The position numbers were made by a program, and so were the translations under genes. DNA of 50,482 nucleotides from Candidatus Krumholzibacteriota bacterium. Lineage in GTDB: Bacteria > Krumholzibacteriota > Krumholzibacteriia > JAJRXK01. The notes beneath the pieces are model-generated. The model searched no databases. It saw only the letters and a program-made list of their open reading frames with translations, and was not told the DNA's origin. The DNA lies in contig JAJRXK010000008.1 in the NCBI GenBank assembly GCA_024276305.1, forward strand, positions 1 to 50,482. The letters are read 5' to 3'. The first letter of the stretch is position 1. Each line of letters starts with the position of its first letter. Of the stretch, positions 42,190 to 49,788 are shown piece by piece.

Positions 42190-42204
42190 ATCTTCCAGAT
42201 CTAC
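42186..42204 (+). terminator. Perfect hairpin at the stop of the first tetraheme gene
   Basis: GTAGATCT (42186-42193) and AGATCTAC (42197-42204) form an 8-bp stem with a TCC loop that includes the TAG stop. There is no T-tract, so it is an attenuator or mRNA 3'-end protection candidate. Confidence 0.45.
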
Positions 42205-42325
42205 GAATTGCCCTCTGGGTGCGCCGCTCTGGCTTCCGATTTGCTCGGACCAGAGCGGCTGCATTTTGGCCACCGGTCGTTTGGATCGGTACTAACGCAT
42301 GGTGCGCCAACCCCGAGGGAAGAGA

Positions 42326-43033
42326 ATGCGAATTTCGAAGCTTTGGCTGGGAAGCCTTCTGTTGGTGTGTGGGTCTTCGGACATTGCGATGGGTCATGGA
42401 AGAGGGAATGGAGTGCCGGGTTCGCCCCACGACTTCAGCACCGAGCCCTGGAACTACCGTCGCGAGGTCTGTGTTCCCTGCCACGTTCCTCATGACCAGA
42501 ACGCGAGTCCATCGCTGCAGGGAGTGGGAATCCTCTGGAATCACCGTCTCTCCGAGCGACGTTATACGATGTATGCCGAGGCCACATTCACGAGCTTTGT
42601 CGACGGCGCTGCCGACGCGGAACCGACGGGCACGACCAAGATGTGCCTGGGTTGCCACGACGGGAGCGTGGGGATCGACCAATTCGGAGCCAGGACTGAG
42701 GGGGCTGGTCACATTTTCATACAATTCGACTATGCTGGAGCCCAGATTCCCGGTCCGACTCTCATGGGTTATCTGACCAACACCCATCCAGTGGGGGTGG
42801 TCTACTCTCCGGGTCCCACTTCGGATTTGCGGGATCCGGGGGAGCCGATGGGGGCCTCCGGCAGCATTGGAGACGTCTTGGACCGAGGGTCTCGGGTGGC
42901 CTGTATGAGCTGTCACGACGTTCACGACGCCAGTGGGGAGTCGGTTCCCGGGACCAAGCTGCTCCGCGTCGCGAACATCGGCCGGGCCGGCGGACGCCCG
43001 AGCGGCCTCTGCGTGTCCTGCCACCGAAAGTAG
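42326..43033 (+). CDS. Secreted tetraheme cytochrome c, paralogue of the preceding gene
   Basis: This protein has 235 residues with a signal peptide (to about residue 22). Its four motifs, CVPCHVPHDQ, CLGCHDGSVGIDQF, CMSCHDVHDASGE and CVSCHRK, are in the same places as in the upstream gene. The identical stretch DGAADAEPTGTTKMCLGCHD shows a tandem duplication. It differs by a longer loop before NTHPVGVVY and a more basic C-terminus. Two different subunits could copolymerise or be used under different conditions. GAGGGAAGAG precedes the ATG at 42326. The stop is TAG. Confidence 0.85.
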   Translation: MRISKLWLGSLLLVCGSSDIAMGHGRGNGVPGSPHDFSTEPWNYRREVCVPCHVPHDQNASPSLQGVGILWNHRLSERRYTMYAEATFTSFVDGAADAEPTGTTKMCLGCHDGSVGIDQFGARTEGAGHIFIQFDYAGAQIPGPTLMGYLTNTHPVGVVYSPGPTSDLRDPGEPMGASGSIGDVLDRGSRVACMSCHDVHDASGESVPGTKLLRVANIGRAGGRPSGLCVSCHRK

Positions 43034-43051
43034 GAAGCCGTGAGGGTCTCA

Positions 43052-43106
43052 CAATCGCAGTGTCGAACGGTAAAGGTGCTGAGTACCTTAGGCCCTGATG
43101 CGATTG
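43052..43106 (+). other. Structured leader upstream of the NHL lipoprotein gene
   Basis: CAATCGCA (43052-43059) pairs with TGCGATTG (43099-43106), enclosing a smaller AAGGT/ACCTT hairpin (43073-43077 with 43085-43089). It lies in the 102-base gap before ATG 43136. It does not match a riboswitch core that I know. Confidence 0.3.
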
Positions 43107-43135
43107 CACTCCCCAGACTCCCCCAAGGTGTGGCC

Positions 43136-44386
43136 ATGGCTCAGAATCCGATGAAGCAAGGCGATTCCACTCTGCCCTCCAGGTCCTTCTTCCGCTTCGC
43201 TTTCCTCCCGATCCTTTCGATCGCGGTCGGGCTCTTCGCCCTCGCGGGCTGTTCGGGATCGAATGTGCGGGTGCGGACTGCCGTCTTCTACCCGGCGGCT
43301 CCCGACACGGCCCGTATCCAGTTCCTCACTCGGATCTACGATTCCAGTGCGGTGATGAAGGCATCCCGGTTCCAACGTCTGCTCGTGGGTAACCAACCCA
43401 GCATGCGCCTCGGCAAGCCCTATGGAGTCGCCGTTCTGGGGTCGAGAATCTACATGGCCGACACCCAGTTCACCGGCCTCATTCGCGTGGACTTGGCAGA
43501 GAAGAACATGGTGCTTCTGCCGGGGATTTCGGGTCTGGCCTTTCGCAAGCCTCTGAATCTGGATGCGCCCGGGGACGGCCGTCTCTACATCGCCGATGTC
43601 GACCTCGGGCGGATCGTGGTGATGGATGCTCAGGAGAACATGCTCCGGGTCTTTGGCGAGGGATCGTTGGCCCCCGTCGATATCGATGTCGGCGAAGACT
43701 ATTTCTACATCGTCGACAAGAATCGGCGCAATGTGGTGATGATGGATCCCGTGTCGGGAGAAATCGTCGGGTCCTTCGATGCGTCTCCGGACAGTGCTGG
43801 AGGCTTCTCGTTCCCGACGAATGTCGCGCAGAGCCCGAGTGGCGAGGTTTACGTGACCGACACCCTCCAATGCCGCATTTTCCGCTTCACCTCGGAGGGT
43901 GAGTACATCGGGGCTTTCGGGGGACAGGGAAACGTGCCGGGGCTCTTCGTGCGTCCGAAGGGAATCGAGATCGATCGGAATGGCCTGGTCTATGTCGTCG
44001 ACAGCGCCTTCGAGAATGTCCAGGTCCTGAGCCCGGAAGGTACGCCCCTCAGCTTCATCGGGGGGCCGGGACGCTCTCCGGGACGGATGTTCTTGCCCGC
44101 TGGCATTTGCATCACCCCCGACACCATTGACGAGCTCTCCGAATTCGCGCATCGGGGAGTCGAGCTCGAAGACTTGATTCTCGTGACGAGCCAATTCGGC
44201 CCATCCCACTTGGACATCTATGGCAGTATTGCCAACGTCGAAGAATTTGCTCGTCGTTTCCCGCCCACCATGGCCTATCAAGATGCCGACTCCCTGGGCT
44301 TTCGCCCCTCCGTGCCTTCGTTGGAAGACGTCAAGGATGACCGTGGATCTGACGAATCCGAACCTGAGCGCCAGGATCGCCCCTAG
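43136..44386 (+). CDS. NHL-repeat propeller lipoprotein
   Basis: This protein has 416 residues. The signal ends in lipobox ALAGC (Cys39 from ATG 43136). NHL blades span about 100-350: KPYGVAVLGSRIYMADTQ, GRLYIADVDLGRIVVMD, FPTNVAQSPSGEVYVTDT and RPKGIEIDRNGLVYVVDS. The C-terminus is acidic and disordered-looking. It is probably tethered to the outer membrane, where the propeller can dock cytochromes. It follows the tetraheme genes and precedes a pentaheme lipoprotein by 29 bases. The start choice rests on AAGGTG upstream; ATG 43151 is an alternative. The stop is TAG. Confidence 0.82.
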   Translation: MAQNPMKQGDSTLPSRSFFRFAFLPILSIAVGLFALAGCSGSNVRVRTAVFYPAAPDTARIQFLTRIYDSSAVMKASRFQRLLVGNQPSMRLGKPYGVAVLGSRIYMADTQFTGLIRVDLAEKNMVLLPGISGLAFRKPLNLDAPGDGRLYIADVDLGRIVVMDAQENMLRVFGEGSLAPVDIDVGEDYFYIVDKNRRNVVMMDPVSGEIVGSFDASPDSAGGFSFPTNVAQSPSGEVYVTDTLQCRIFRFTSEGEYIGAFGGQGNVPGLFVRPKGIEIDRNGLVYVVDSAFENVQVLSPEGTPLSFIGGPGRSPGRMFLPAGICITPDTIDELSEFAHRGVELEDLILVTSQFGPSHLDIYGSIANVEEFARRFPPTMAYQDADSLGFRPSVPSLEDVKDDRGSDESEPERQDRP

Positions 44387-44415
44387 GCGACCTTCCGATC
44401 TCGAGGACTTGCAGC

Positions 44416-45126
44416 ATGCTCCACCGCCAATCCAAACCGTCCGATCACGAAGGAAGAGCCCGATGGTGGTTCCTCATCGCCGCCGTGGCTTGGGTGATTC
44501 TCGCGGGATGTAGTGTCGAGTCCCGATACCGGACCATGTCCTTCCTCTTCGACGGCGTGGAGCATCCCGACAGCGTGCGAGCCCGCGAGGAGCGCATCGA
44601 GTTGGCCCGCGCCAGAGCGGAGAGCCTGGCCACACGAAGTTCGGCCTTCGGTGATGGCCGATCGGGGACCGAGTCACAGGTCTATGTGCACCCCCCCTAT
44701 GAGGAAGGCGACTGTACTTATTGCCATCAGACCGAAGAGGGCGGACGACGATTCGCAGGAGCCGTGGAATTGAACGAACCGGTCCAGACCCTCTGTGTGG
44801 GGTGCCACGACGACAAGACGAGCGACGAGTTGGCCGCCGAGTTCGCGTGGGTTCATGGACCCGTGGCTGCGGGGCAGTGTACGGGGTGCCATTCTCCTCA
44901 CCAGTCGATGTACCCCTTCCTTCTGAAAGTCTCACCGGGGCCAGCCCTCTGCCTGCGCTGTCACGATGCTTCCCGCTTGGCCGCGACGCCACGCCACGCC
45001 AAGCCGAGGAGTTTGCCCTGTCTGGACTGTCACGGCGCCCACGGAGCCGACAGTCGCGGTGCAGTCTCCGAACTGGAAGAAGCCCTCCTCTTTCCTGCGC
45101 TCCGGTCGGCGGAGGGACGCTCATGA
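44416..45126 (+). CDS. Pentaheme cytochrome c lipoprotein
   Basis: This protein has 236 residues with a long N-region and lipobox ILAGC (Cys32). An Arg/Glu-rich helix (about 50-75) comes before five heme motifs: CTYCH, CVGCH, CTGCH, CLRCH and CLDCH. The unit HPPYEEGDCTYCH is the same as in the giant cytochrome of cluster A, linking the two clusters evolutionarily. As a lipoprotein beside a barrel gene it could be the conduit's anchored heme module. Its stop overlaps the barrel ATG (ATGATG), so translation is coupled. Confidence 0.88.
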   Translation: MLHRQSKPSDHEGRARWWFLIAAVAWVILAGCSVESRYRTMSFLFDGVEHPDSVRAREERIELARARAESLATRSSAFGDGRSGTESQVYVHPPYEEGDCTYCHQTEEGGRRFAGAVELNEPVQTLCVGCHDDKTSDELAAEFAWVHGPVAAGQCTGCHSPHQSMYPFLLKVSPGPALCLRCHDASRLAATPRHAKPRSLPCLDCHGAHGADSRGAVSELEEALLFPALRSAEGRS

Positions 45127-45497
45127 TGCGGCGGACGATTAGAGCGGTGACTCTGGCCCTGTTCGTCGCCATTCCGGTCACCGCGTCGGCGGTGACCCGC
45201 GCACGCACGGGGTCTCTGTTGAATGTCGACATGTTCAGTATCGACGTCGACACACGTTTCGACTATCAGGGGGCCGCGGTCGAGCGCGACTTCCTGGCCA
45301 GCGCGAGTTGGTCGCGCACCTTCACTTCGGGGCTCAAGTTCGGGAGCGCGGGATCGTTGTATCACCCGCGTCTTCTCACCTACCAGGGAAGCGTTCGCTT
45401 CGCCTTCTCCCGTCTGGACCGAGGAGGTACGGGAGCCGACATCGATCGCGATGGGACTTTCGACGACTATGACATCACCGCTCGACTCTTCCCTTAA
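45123..45497 (+). CDS. Outer-membrane beta-barrel, N-terminal part before an in-frame TAA
   Basis: This part has 124 residues. Signal peptide MRRTIRAVTLALFVAIPVTASA is followed by barrel-type strands (LLNVDMFSIDVDTRFDYQG, FAFSRLDRGGTG). The frame stops at TAA 45495-45497 after ITARLFP. It then continues, without frameshift, into ASLSAFYTARRSRN, typical of the next strand pair (related barrels have patterns such as LFPEKP at this turn). On its own the fragment cannot form a barrel. It is coupled to the pentaheme lipoprotein gene upstream. Confidence 0.78.
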   Translation: MMRRTIRAVTLALFVAIPVTASAVTRARTGSLLNVDMFSIDVDTRFDYQGAAVERDFLASASWSRTFTSGLKFGSAGSLYHPRLLTYQGSVRFAFSRLDRGGTGADIDRDGTFDDYDITARLFP

Positions 45498-47054
45498 GCC
45501 AGCCTCTCTGCGTTCTATACGGCACGTCGGTCTCGGAACCGTCAGCGTTCGCGAGGCCTGGGAGATCAGGACTTCACTCGCGATCTCCAGAGAGTCCAAC
45601 TCAACTACCGCAATGGCATCATGCCGGTCCAGGCCCGCTGGAGTTGGGAGGATTTCTCCACCGAAGGCCTCTTCGATTCCGAAGAGAGCCGGAACAACTT
45701 CAGCATCGAAGGCGGACGAGCCTACAGCGCCGGACTGACGCGGATCACTTACGGTAACGAAGACTATCAGAACTACGCGACTTCGGTGCAAACGCACACT
45801 GAGAGAGTCGACCTGCAGCAGAACTTCATCATGGGGCGAAGGGCACAGTTGAGCACTGCGCTCTATTGGCTCGACCAAAACGTCTTCGGCCGACGTCTGA
45901 ACAAACGAGCCACGACCAATTTGCGGATGTTCTTTCCAGCCAATCTCTCGACGATGACGCGCGCGAGCGTCTACACCATCGAGGAGCCGACCGGAGACAC
46001 CGAACGGCTCGAAGCCGAGATGAGTGTGGATCACGAGCTCTACGAGAGCCTCGATACTCGACTCTGGGCCTATGGATTTCGAGAGGACAATCCCGACGGA
46101 CGAGTCGAACGACGAGATCTCCTCGCCTCGCTGAAGTATCGCAAACAGGTTCCGTTCGGGAGCATCCGCTACGGCTTCTCCCTGAAAGACGTGCGCCAGG
46201 ACAACAATCTCTCCATGGCCGAGCTGAGCGTCTTCGACGCTGCCTTCACATTCCCTTTGGACGACCGAATCACCCTTCCCGAAACGGATATCATCGTGGA
46301 GTCGATTCGGGTCGTCGACCAGGCTGGAGTGGTGCCATTCACGATTTCACTCGACTATACGGTGGAAGTGATCGGGCGGCAGGTCAACATCCTACGAGTA
46401 CCCACCGGTCAGATTCCACGTGACGCCACGGTTCTCATCAGCTACCGCTACGAGGTGGAAGGCGGAGGGACCGGCGGTTATCGGGACTACCAGCACCAGG
46501 TGGGGGCTGATTTTCCGGCCGGATTCCGAGTGGACTACGCTCGCGGCACGACCGATCCGCGCTACCTCTCTGGGCTCCAGCAAGAGGGCATCTTCTCGGG
46601 CGATTTGCATCGCTGGGACCTGAGGTGGCAACGAGGGGTGTTTGACGTCCACTACCGGAATCTCGATGAGGTGCTCAACGGACGTCGCAACGAAGAAGAA
46701 CGCACCGAGGCAGCGCTGCGGTCGAGGACATCTTCCGGCATCGCGCTGATTGCTCGAGGAATGGTCGGATGGACGCGCTATGACGAGGGTCCGAGGTTGG
46801 AATTCCGAAACGTGATGGTCAGCGCGCAGCGAGATCGGGGACGTAGCTTCTCGGTCGGAGCTGATGCCTATCTCGGTTGGGAGGAGCTCGACAGCGGGAA
46901 TCGCAATACGGCAGAACTCAACCTGAGGGGTGAGTTCCGATATGGTCCGAACCTGCTGCGAGGCAAAGTTCAGTACATTCGTTCCGATGCCGACGCGTTG
47001 GGTCTCCAGGAGGACACGGGGGTCCGCGTCGAGTTCGAGAGGAAGATTCGATGA
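45498..47054 (+). CDS. Outer-membrane beta-barrel, main part after the in-frame TAA
   Basis: About 518 codons follow the TAA in the same frame. The content is amphipathic strands with aromatic girdles (FIMGRRAQLSTALYWLDQN, RLWAYGFREDNPDGRVERRD, GEFRYGPNLLRGKVQYIRSD) and a segment like DYTVEVIGRQVNILRVPTGQ. A start at ATG 45621 would drop a strand pair and the signal peptide, so export requires the upstream part. The full frame would be about 643 residues, the size of OmbB/MtrB-type porins. It ends VRVEFERKIR, without a terminal Phe. The stop overlaps the next ATG (ATGA). Confidence 0.75.
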   Translation, partial: ASLSAFYTARRSRNRQRSRGLGDQDFTRDLQRVQLNYRNGIMPVQARWSWEDFSTEGLFDSEESRNNFSIEGGRAYSAGLTRITYGNEDYQNYATSVQTHTERVDLQQNFIMGRRAQLSTALYWLDQNVFGRRLNKRATTNLRMFFPANLSTMTRASVYTIEEPTGDTERLEAEMSVDHELYESLDTRLWAYGFREDNPDGRVERRDLLASLKYRKQVPFGSIRYGFSLKDVRQDNNLSMAELSVFDAAFTFPLDDRITLPETDIIVESIRVVDQAGVVPFTISLDYTVEVIGRQVNILRVPTGQIPRDATVLISYRYEVEGGGTGGYRDYQHQVGADFPAGFRVDYARGTTDPRYLSGLQQEGIFSGDLHRWDLRWQRGVFDVHYRNLDEVLNGRRNEEERTEAALRSRTSSGIALIARGMVGWTRYDEGPRLEFRNVMVSAQRDRGRSFSVGADAYLGWEELDSGNRNTAELNLRGEFRYGPNLLRGKVQYIRSDADALGLQEDTGVRVEFERKIR

Positions 47055-48016
47055 TTCCCTCCAAGGATGGTTCGGGGATGCGGGATTGGTGGTCGACACT
47101 CCTCGTCGCGGTGGGACTCTGTACGGTGTTCTATGGCTGCATTCCCGGGGGCGGGGCCGACCTCGGAGTCACGGCCCTTCAGCTCGAGGGAGCGGCCGAA
47201 TCGGAGATGGTTCCCACCGTCGCGCCGCTTCGAGATCTGGCGTGGTCCGGAGGCCGACTCATCGGAATCGCGGGTCAGGAAATCGTGAGCATGGAACCGG
47301 GAGCGAAGGGTGAAGTTGGCCCCTACGAGGTCTGGCCATTGCCCCCCGAAGTTCAACCGCGTCCGCTCATCGCCGCCGACGACGAGGTGGTGTGGCTGAT
47401 TGACTCCGCGAGGCTCAGTCTCTATCGGCTGCGCCTCGAAGTGCCGCTGAAGGTCGAACGCTTCGTGCTTCCGGGAGAGCTCGAGGACGCCCACATCGTG
47501 GATCTCGAGTGGGACCCGGAGCGGCACCTGATCTGGATCGTGGACCGGGGACGACATCGAATCCTGGGCTTGCGTCCGGGTTCGGTGGGCGGTGAAGTCG
47601 AGATCGTGAAGGAATTCGGAGGCGTCGGGCGGTCGGGACTCCATTTCAATGTTCCCCTCGATGTCGCTCTGGATTCCGAGGGAATGCTCTGGGTTCTGGA
47701 CAGTCTCAATCGCCGACTGCTGCGAGTCGATGCGATGGAGTCTCGACTTCTGGAGGTCATCGGCGGTGACAGCGCGACGAGTCGCAGTCTACTGCCGAGG
47801 CCGCGGGCCCTCTGTGTCGATGCGCAGGATCGGGTGTGGGTCTACGACGACGCTCGGGGGGGACTGCTGATGTTCGGCACCGATGAGCCACGGAGCGAGG
47901 AGTCGGAACCGGCGGTTCCGATTCCCTCTGCGGTGGCTCACATGGTCGCATTTCGTGGCGCGATTTGGGTGGGGCAGCCTCTCAACTCTCGGGTGTTGAA
48001 GGTCGTGCCTCGATGA
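47051..48016 (+). CDS. NHL/propeller lipoprotein
   Basis: This protein has 321 residues with signal and lipobox VFYGC (Cys30). Blades include HLIWIVDRGRHRILGLRPG, VPLDVALDSEGMLWVLDSLN and RPRALCVDAQDRVWVYDDA. No heme motif is present. Coupled by ATGA to the barrel gene and followed by the dodecaheme gene after 34 bases, it lies exactly between barrel and cytochrome, as a docking factor would. It is distinct in sequence from the NHL lipoprotein at 43136. Confidence 0.82.
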   Translation: MIPSKDGSGMRDWWSTLLVAVGLCTVFYGCIPGGGADLGVTALQLEGAAESEMVPTVAPLRDLAWSGGRLIGIAGQEIVSMEPGAKGEVGPYEVWPLPPEVQPRPLIAADDEVVWLIDSARLSLYRLRLEVPLKVERFVLPGELEDAHIVDLEWDPERHLIWIVDRGRHRILGLRPGSVGGEVEIVKEFGGVGRSGLHFNVPLDVALDSEGMLWVLDSLNRRLLRVDAMESRLLEVIGGDSATSRSLLPRPRALCVDAQDRVWVYDDARGGLLMFGTDEPRSEESEPAVPIPSAVAHMVAFRGAIWVGQPLNSRVLKVVPR

Positions 48017-48050
48017 TGAAGGAGCCGGGGGGAATACCGAAGGTAGAGGT

Positions 48051-49787
48051 ATGATGATGAACCGATGGACTTCGATTTCCGAGCTGGGTTTGAGTCGAGG
48101 ACTGGGGCGGCCTGCACTCATGGCCGCGGCCTCGGCCCTGGCAATTCTGACCGTGGCGGGATCGGTTCTCGGAGCTGCCGACGATGGTCCCCGGGTGCGA
48201 CAGATTTCGGGTACGGTCCACAATCTATCGGTGGAGGGTCCGGGTACGACCCGCGCCTCGGATCTGGATGAAGTCTGCCGTTTCTGCCACGTTGCCCACG
48301 GCGGCAGTGATCTGGGTTTGCTCTTCAACAAGCAGGAGAGTCAGGCGGCCTACGTCCCCTACTCGAGCCCCAGTCTTCACGTCACTCCAGATGTGCCCCA
48401 GTCGGTGAGTCGCCTCTGCATGAGCTGTCACGACGGAACCGTCGCCCTGGGGGATCTCTTGGCCGACAACATGCTCTACACCTTCCCCACCGGACGCGAG
48501 ACCCTGCAGCCCGGATTTGGCGGGATCGAGCCCATGTTGCAGGATGACCATCCGATCAGCTTTGCCTATCAGGACGCGATCCTCAACGGCAATACGGAGC
48601 TGCGAGATCAGCTGTCTCTTCCGGTCGAGCTCCAGCTCGATGCCGGGGGACAGGTGGGTTGTGGGACCTGCCACGATGCCCACGACAACACTCAGGGATT
48701 CTTCCTGCGCCGTCCCCTGGCCCAGGCGACGATCTGCAGCGATTGCCATGTGAAGACGGGGTGGCTCTCGAGCGTTCACGTGAATGCAGTGCGGCCGGCG
48801 GGATGGCAGAAGGCTGCCCGGACTCCCGGCGCGACTTCGATGGCCAAGGCCACGGGTGATTTGCAGGCCTGCAATGCTTGTCATGCGGTGCACTACGCAG
48901 TGGGGCAACCGCTGATGGCAGGTCCGTCGGAGGAAGCCGGCTGCTACGGTTGCCACTCCACCGGGGGAAGCGCGACCAACGTCCTCAATGATTTTCAGCA
49001 GGTCTCTCATCATCCCATCGAAGCCACGACTGGGGTGCACTTCAACGGTGAGAACGAACAGACCATGCAGCGGCATGTGGAATGCGCGGACTGCCACAAT
49101 CCCCACGCGGCCTCGAATGTTGGAGGGGCGATGGGAGCGATGGCGGAGGTGCCGGGGATCACCCAGAGTGGGCTGCCGGTGAGCCCGGCCACGGACGTGC
49201 AGCAGGTGTGTTATCGCTGTCATGGCATCGATCCCCCCACCAATCCCGAGGCCAATCGACAGGTCATCGGCTACAGCATTCGCGAGGATTTTGATCCGGC
49301 CCTGAGCTATAGCTCGCATCCCGTGGACCGCGACTCGGCGGGGCGGTCCCCGTCTCTCTTGCCCGCGTGGATCAATGTCACCCGGATCGATTGCCTGGAC
49401 TGCCATGGTGAGCCCAACACCGGCAAGCCCCATGGTTCTCCCTATCCCGGGCTACGGCAGGATGTGTACCTGGTAGGGGGGACGGGTCGGGGGAGTTTTC
49501 CCAACGACATGGCTCTCTGCGGCAAGTGCCACGATCTCAACTATCTTCGGAGCGGAAACGGCGTCTTCCGCAAGCACGATGAACATCTCAAGAAGAACTT
49601 CTACTGTTCGGATTGCCACGATCCTCACGGTGTGCCCGGCAATGCGATCAACAACGGTGGGTTGATCAATTTCAACCTCGATATCGTGCAGCCTTGGAAT
49701 GGTCAGATCAAAATGGAGTTCCAGCCGGGCGACAAGCCTCGCTGCACCCTGAGTTGCCACGGAGAGAAGCACAATCGCAAGGGTTGA
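48051..49787 (+). CDS. Dodecaheme-type cytochrome c (eleven CXXCH plus one CX3CH)
   Basis: This protein has 578 residues with a signal segment (about 20-42). Motifs in order are CRFCH, CMSCH, CGTCH, CSDCH, CNACH, CYGCH, CADCH, CYRCH, CLDCH, CGKCH and CSDCH, then CTLSCH 12 residues from the end, which has three residues between the cysteines. Twelve hemes with a barrel gene upstream recall the OmcB (12 heme)/OmbB (barrel)/OmaB (8 heme) conduit of Geobacter by composition only; homology was not tested. No lipobox is evident. It starts at ATGATGATG. The stop TGA is one base before the next ATG. Confidence 0.87.
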   Translation: MMMNRWTSISELGLSRGLGRPALMAAASALAILTVAGSVLGAADDGPRVRQISGTVHNLSVEGPGTTRASDLDEVCRFCHVAHGGSDLGLLFNKQESQAAYVPYSSPSLHVTPDVPQSVSRLCMSCHDGTVALGDLLADNMLYTFPTGRETLQPGFGGIEPMLQDDHPISFAYQDAILNGNTELRDQLSLPVELQLDAGGQVGCGTCHDAHDNTQGFFLRRPLAQATICSDCHVKTGWLSSVHVNAVRPAGWQKAARTPGATSMAKATGDLQACNACHAVHYAVGQPLMAGPSEEAGCYGCHSTGGSATNVLNDFQQVSHHPIEATTGVHFNGENEQTMQRHVECADCHNPHAASNVGGAMGAMAEVPGITQSGLPVSPATDVQQVCYRCHGIDPPTNPEANRQVIGYSIREDFDPALSYSSHPVDRDSAGRSPSLLPAWINVTRIDCLDCHGEPNTGKPHGSPYPGLRQDVYLVGGTGRGSFPNDMALCGKCHDLNYLRSGNGVFRKHDEHLKKNFYCSDCHDPHGVPGNAINNGGLINFNLDIVQPWNGQIKMEFQPGDKPRCTLSCHGEKHNRKG

Positions 49788-49788
49788 G

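Noticed and set aside
45621-47054. Separate barrel gene starting at ATG 45621
   Set aside because: It would begin without a signal peptide in the middle of strand-rich sequence that continues unbroken from the upstream fragment, and no Shine-Dalgarno sequence precedes it.
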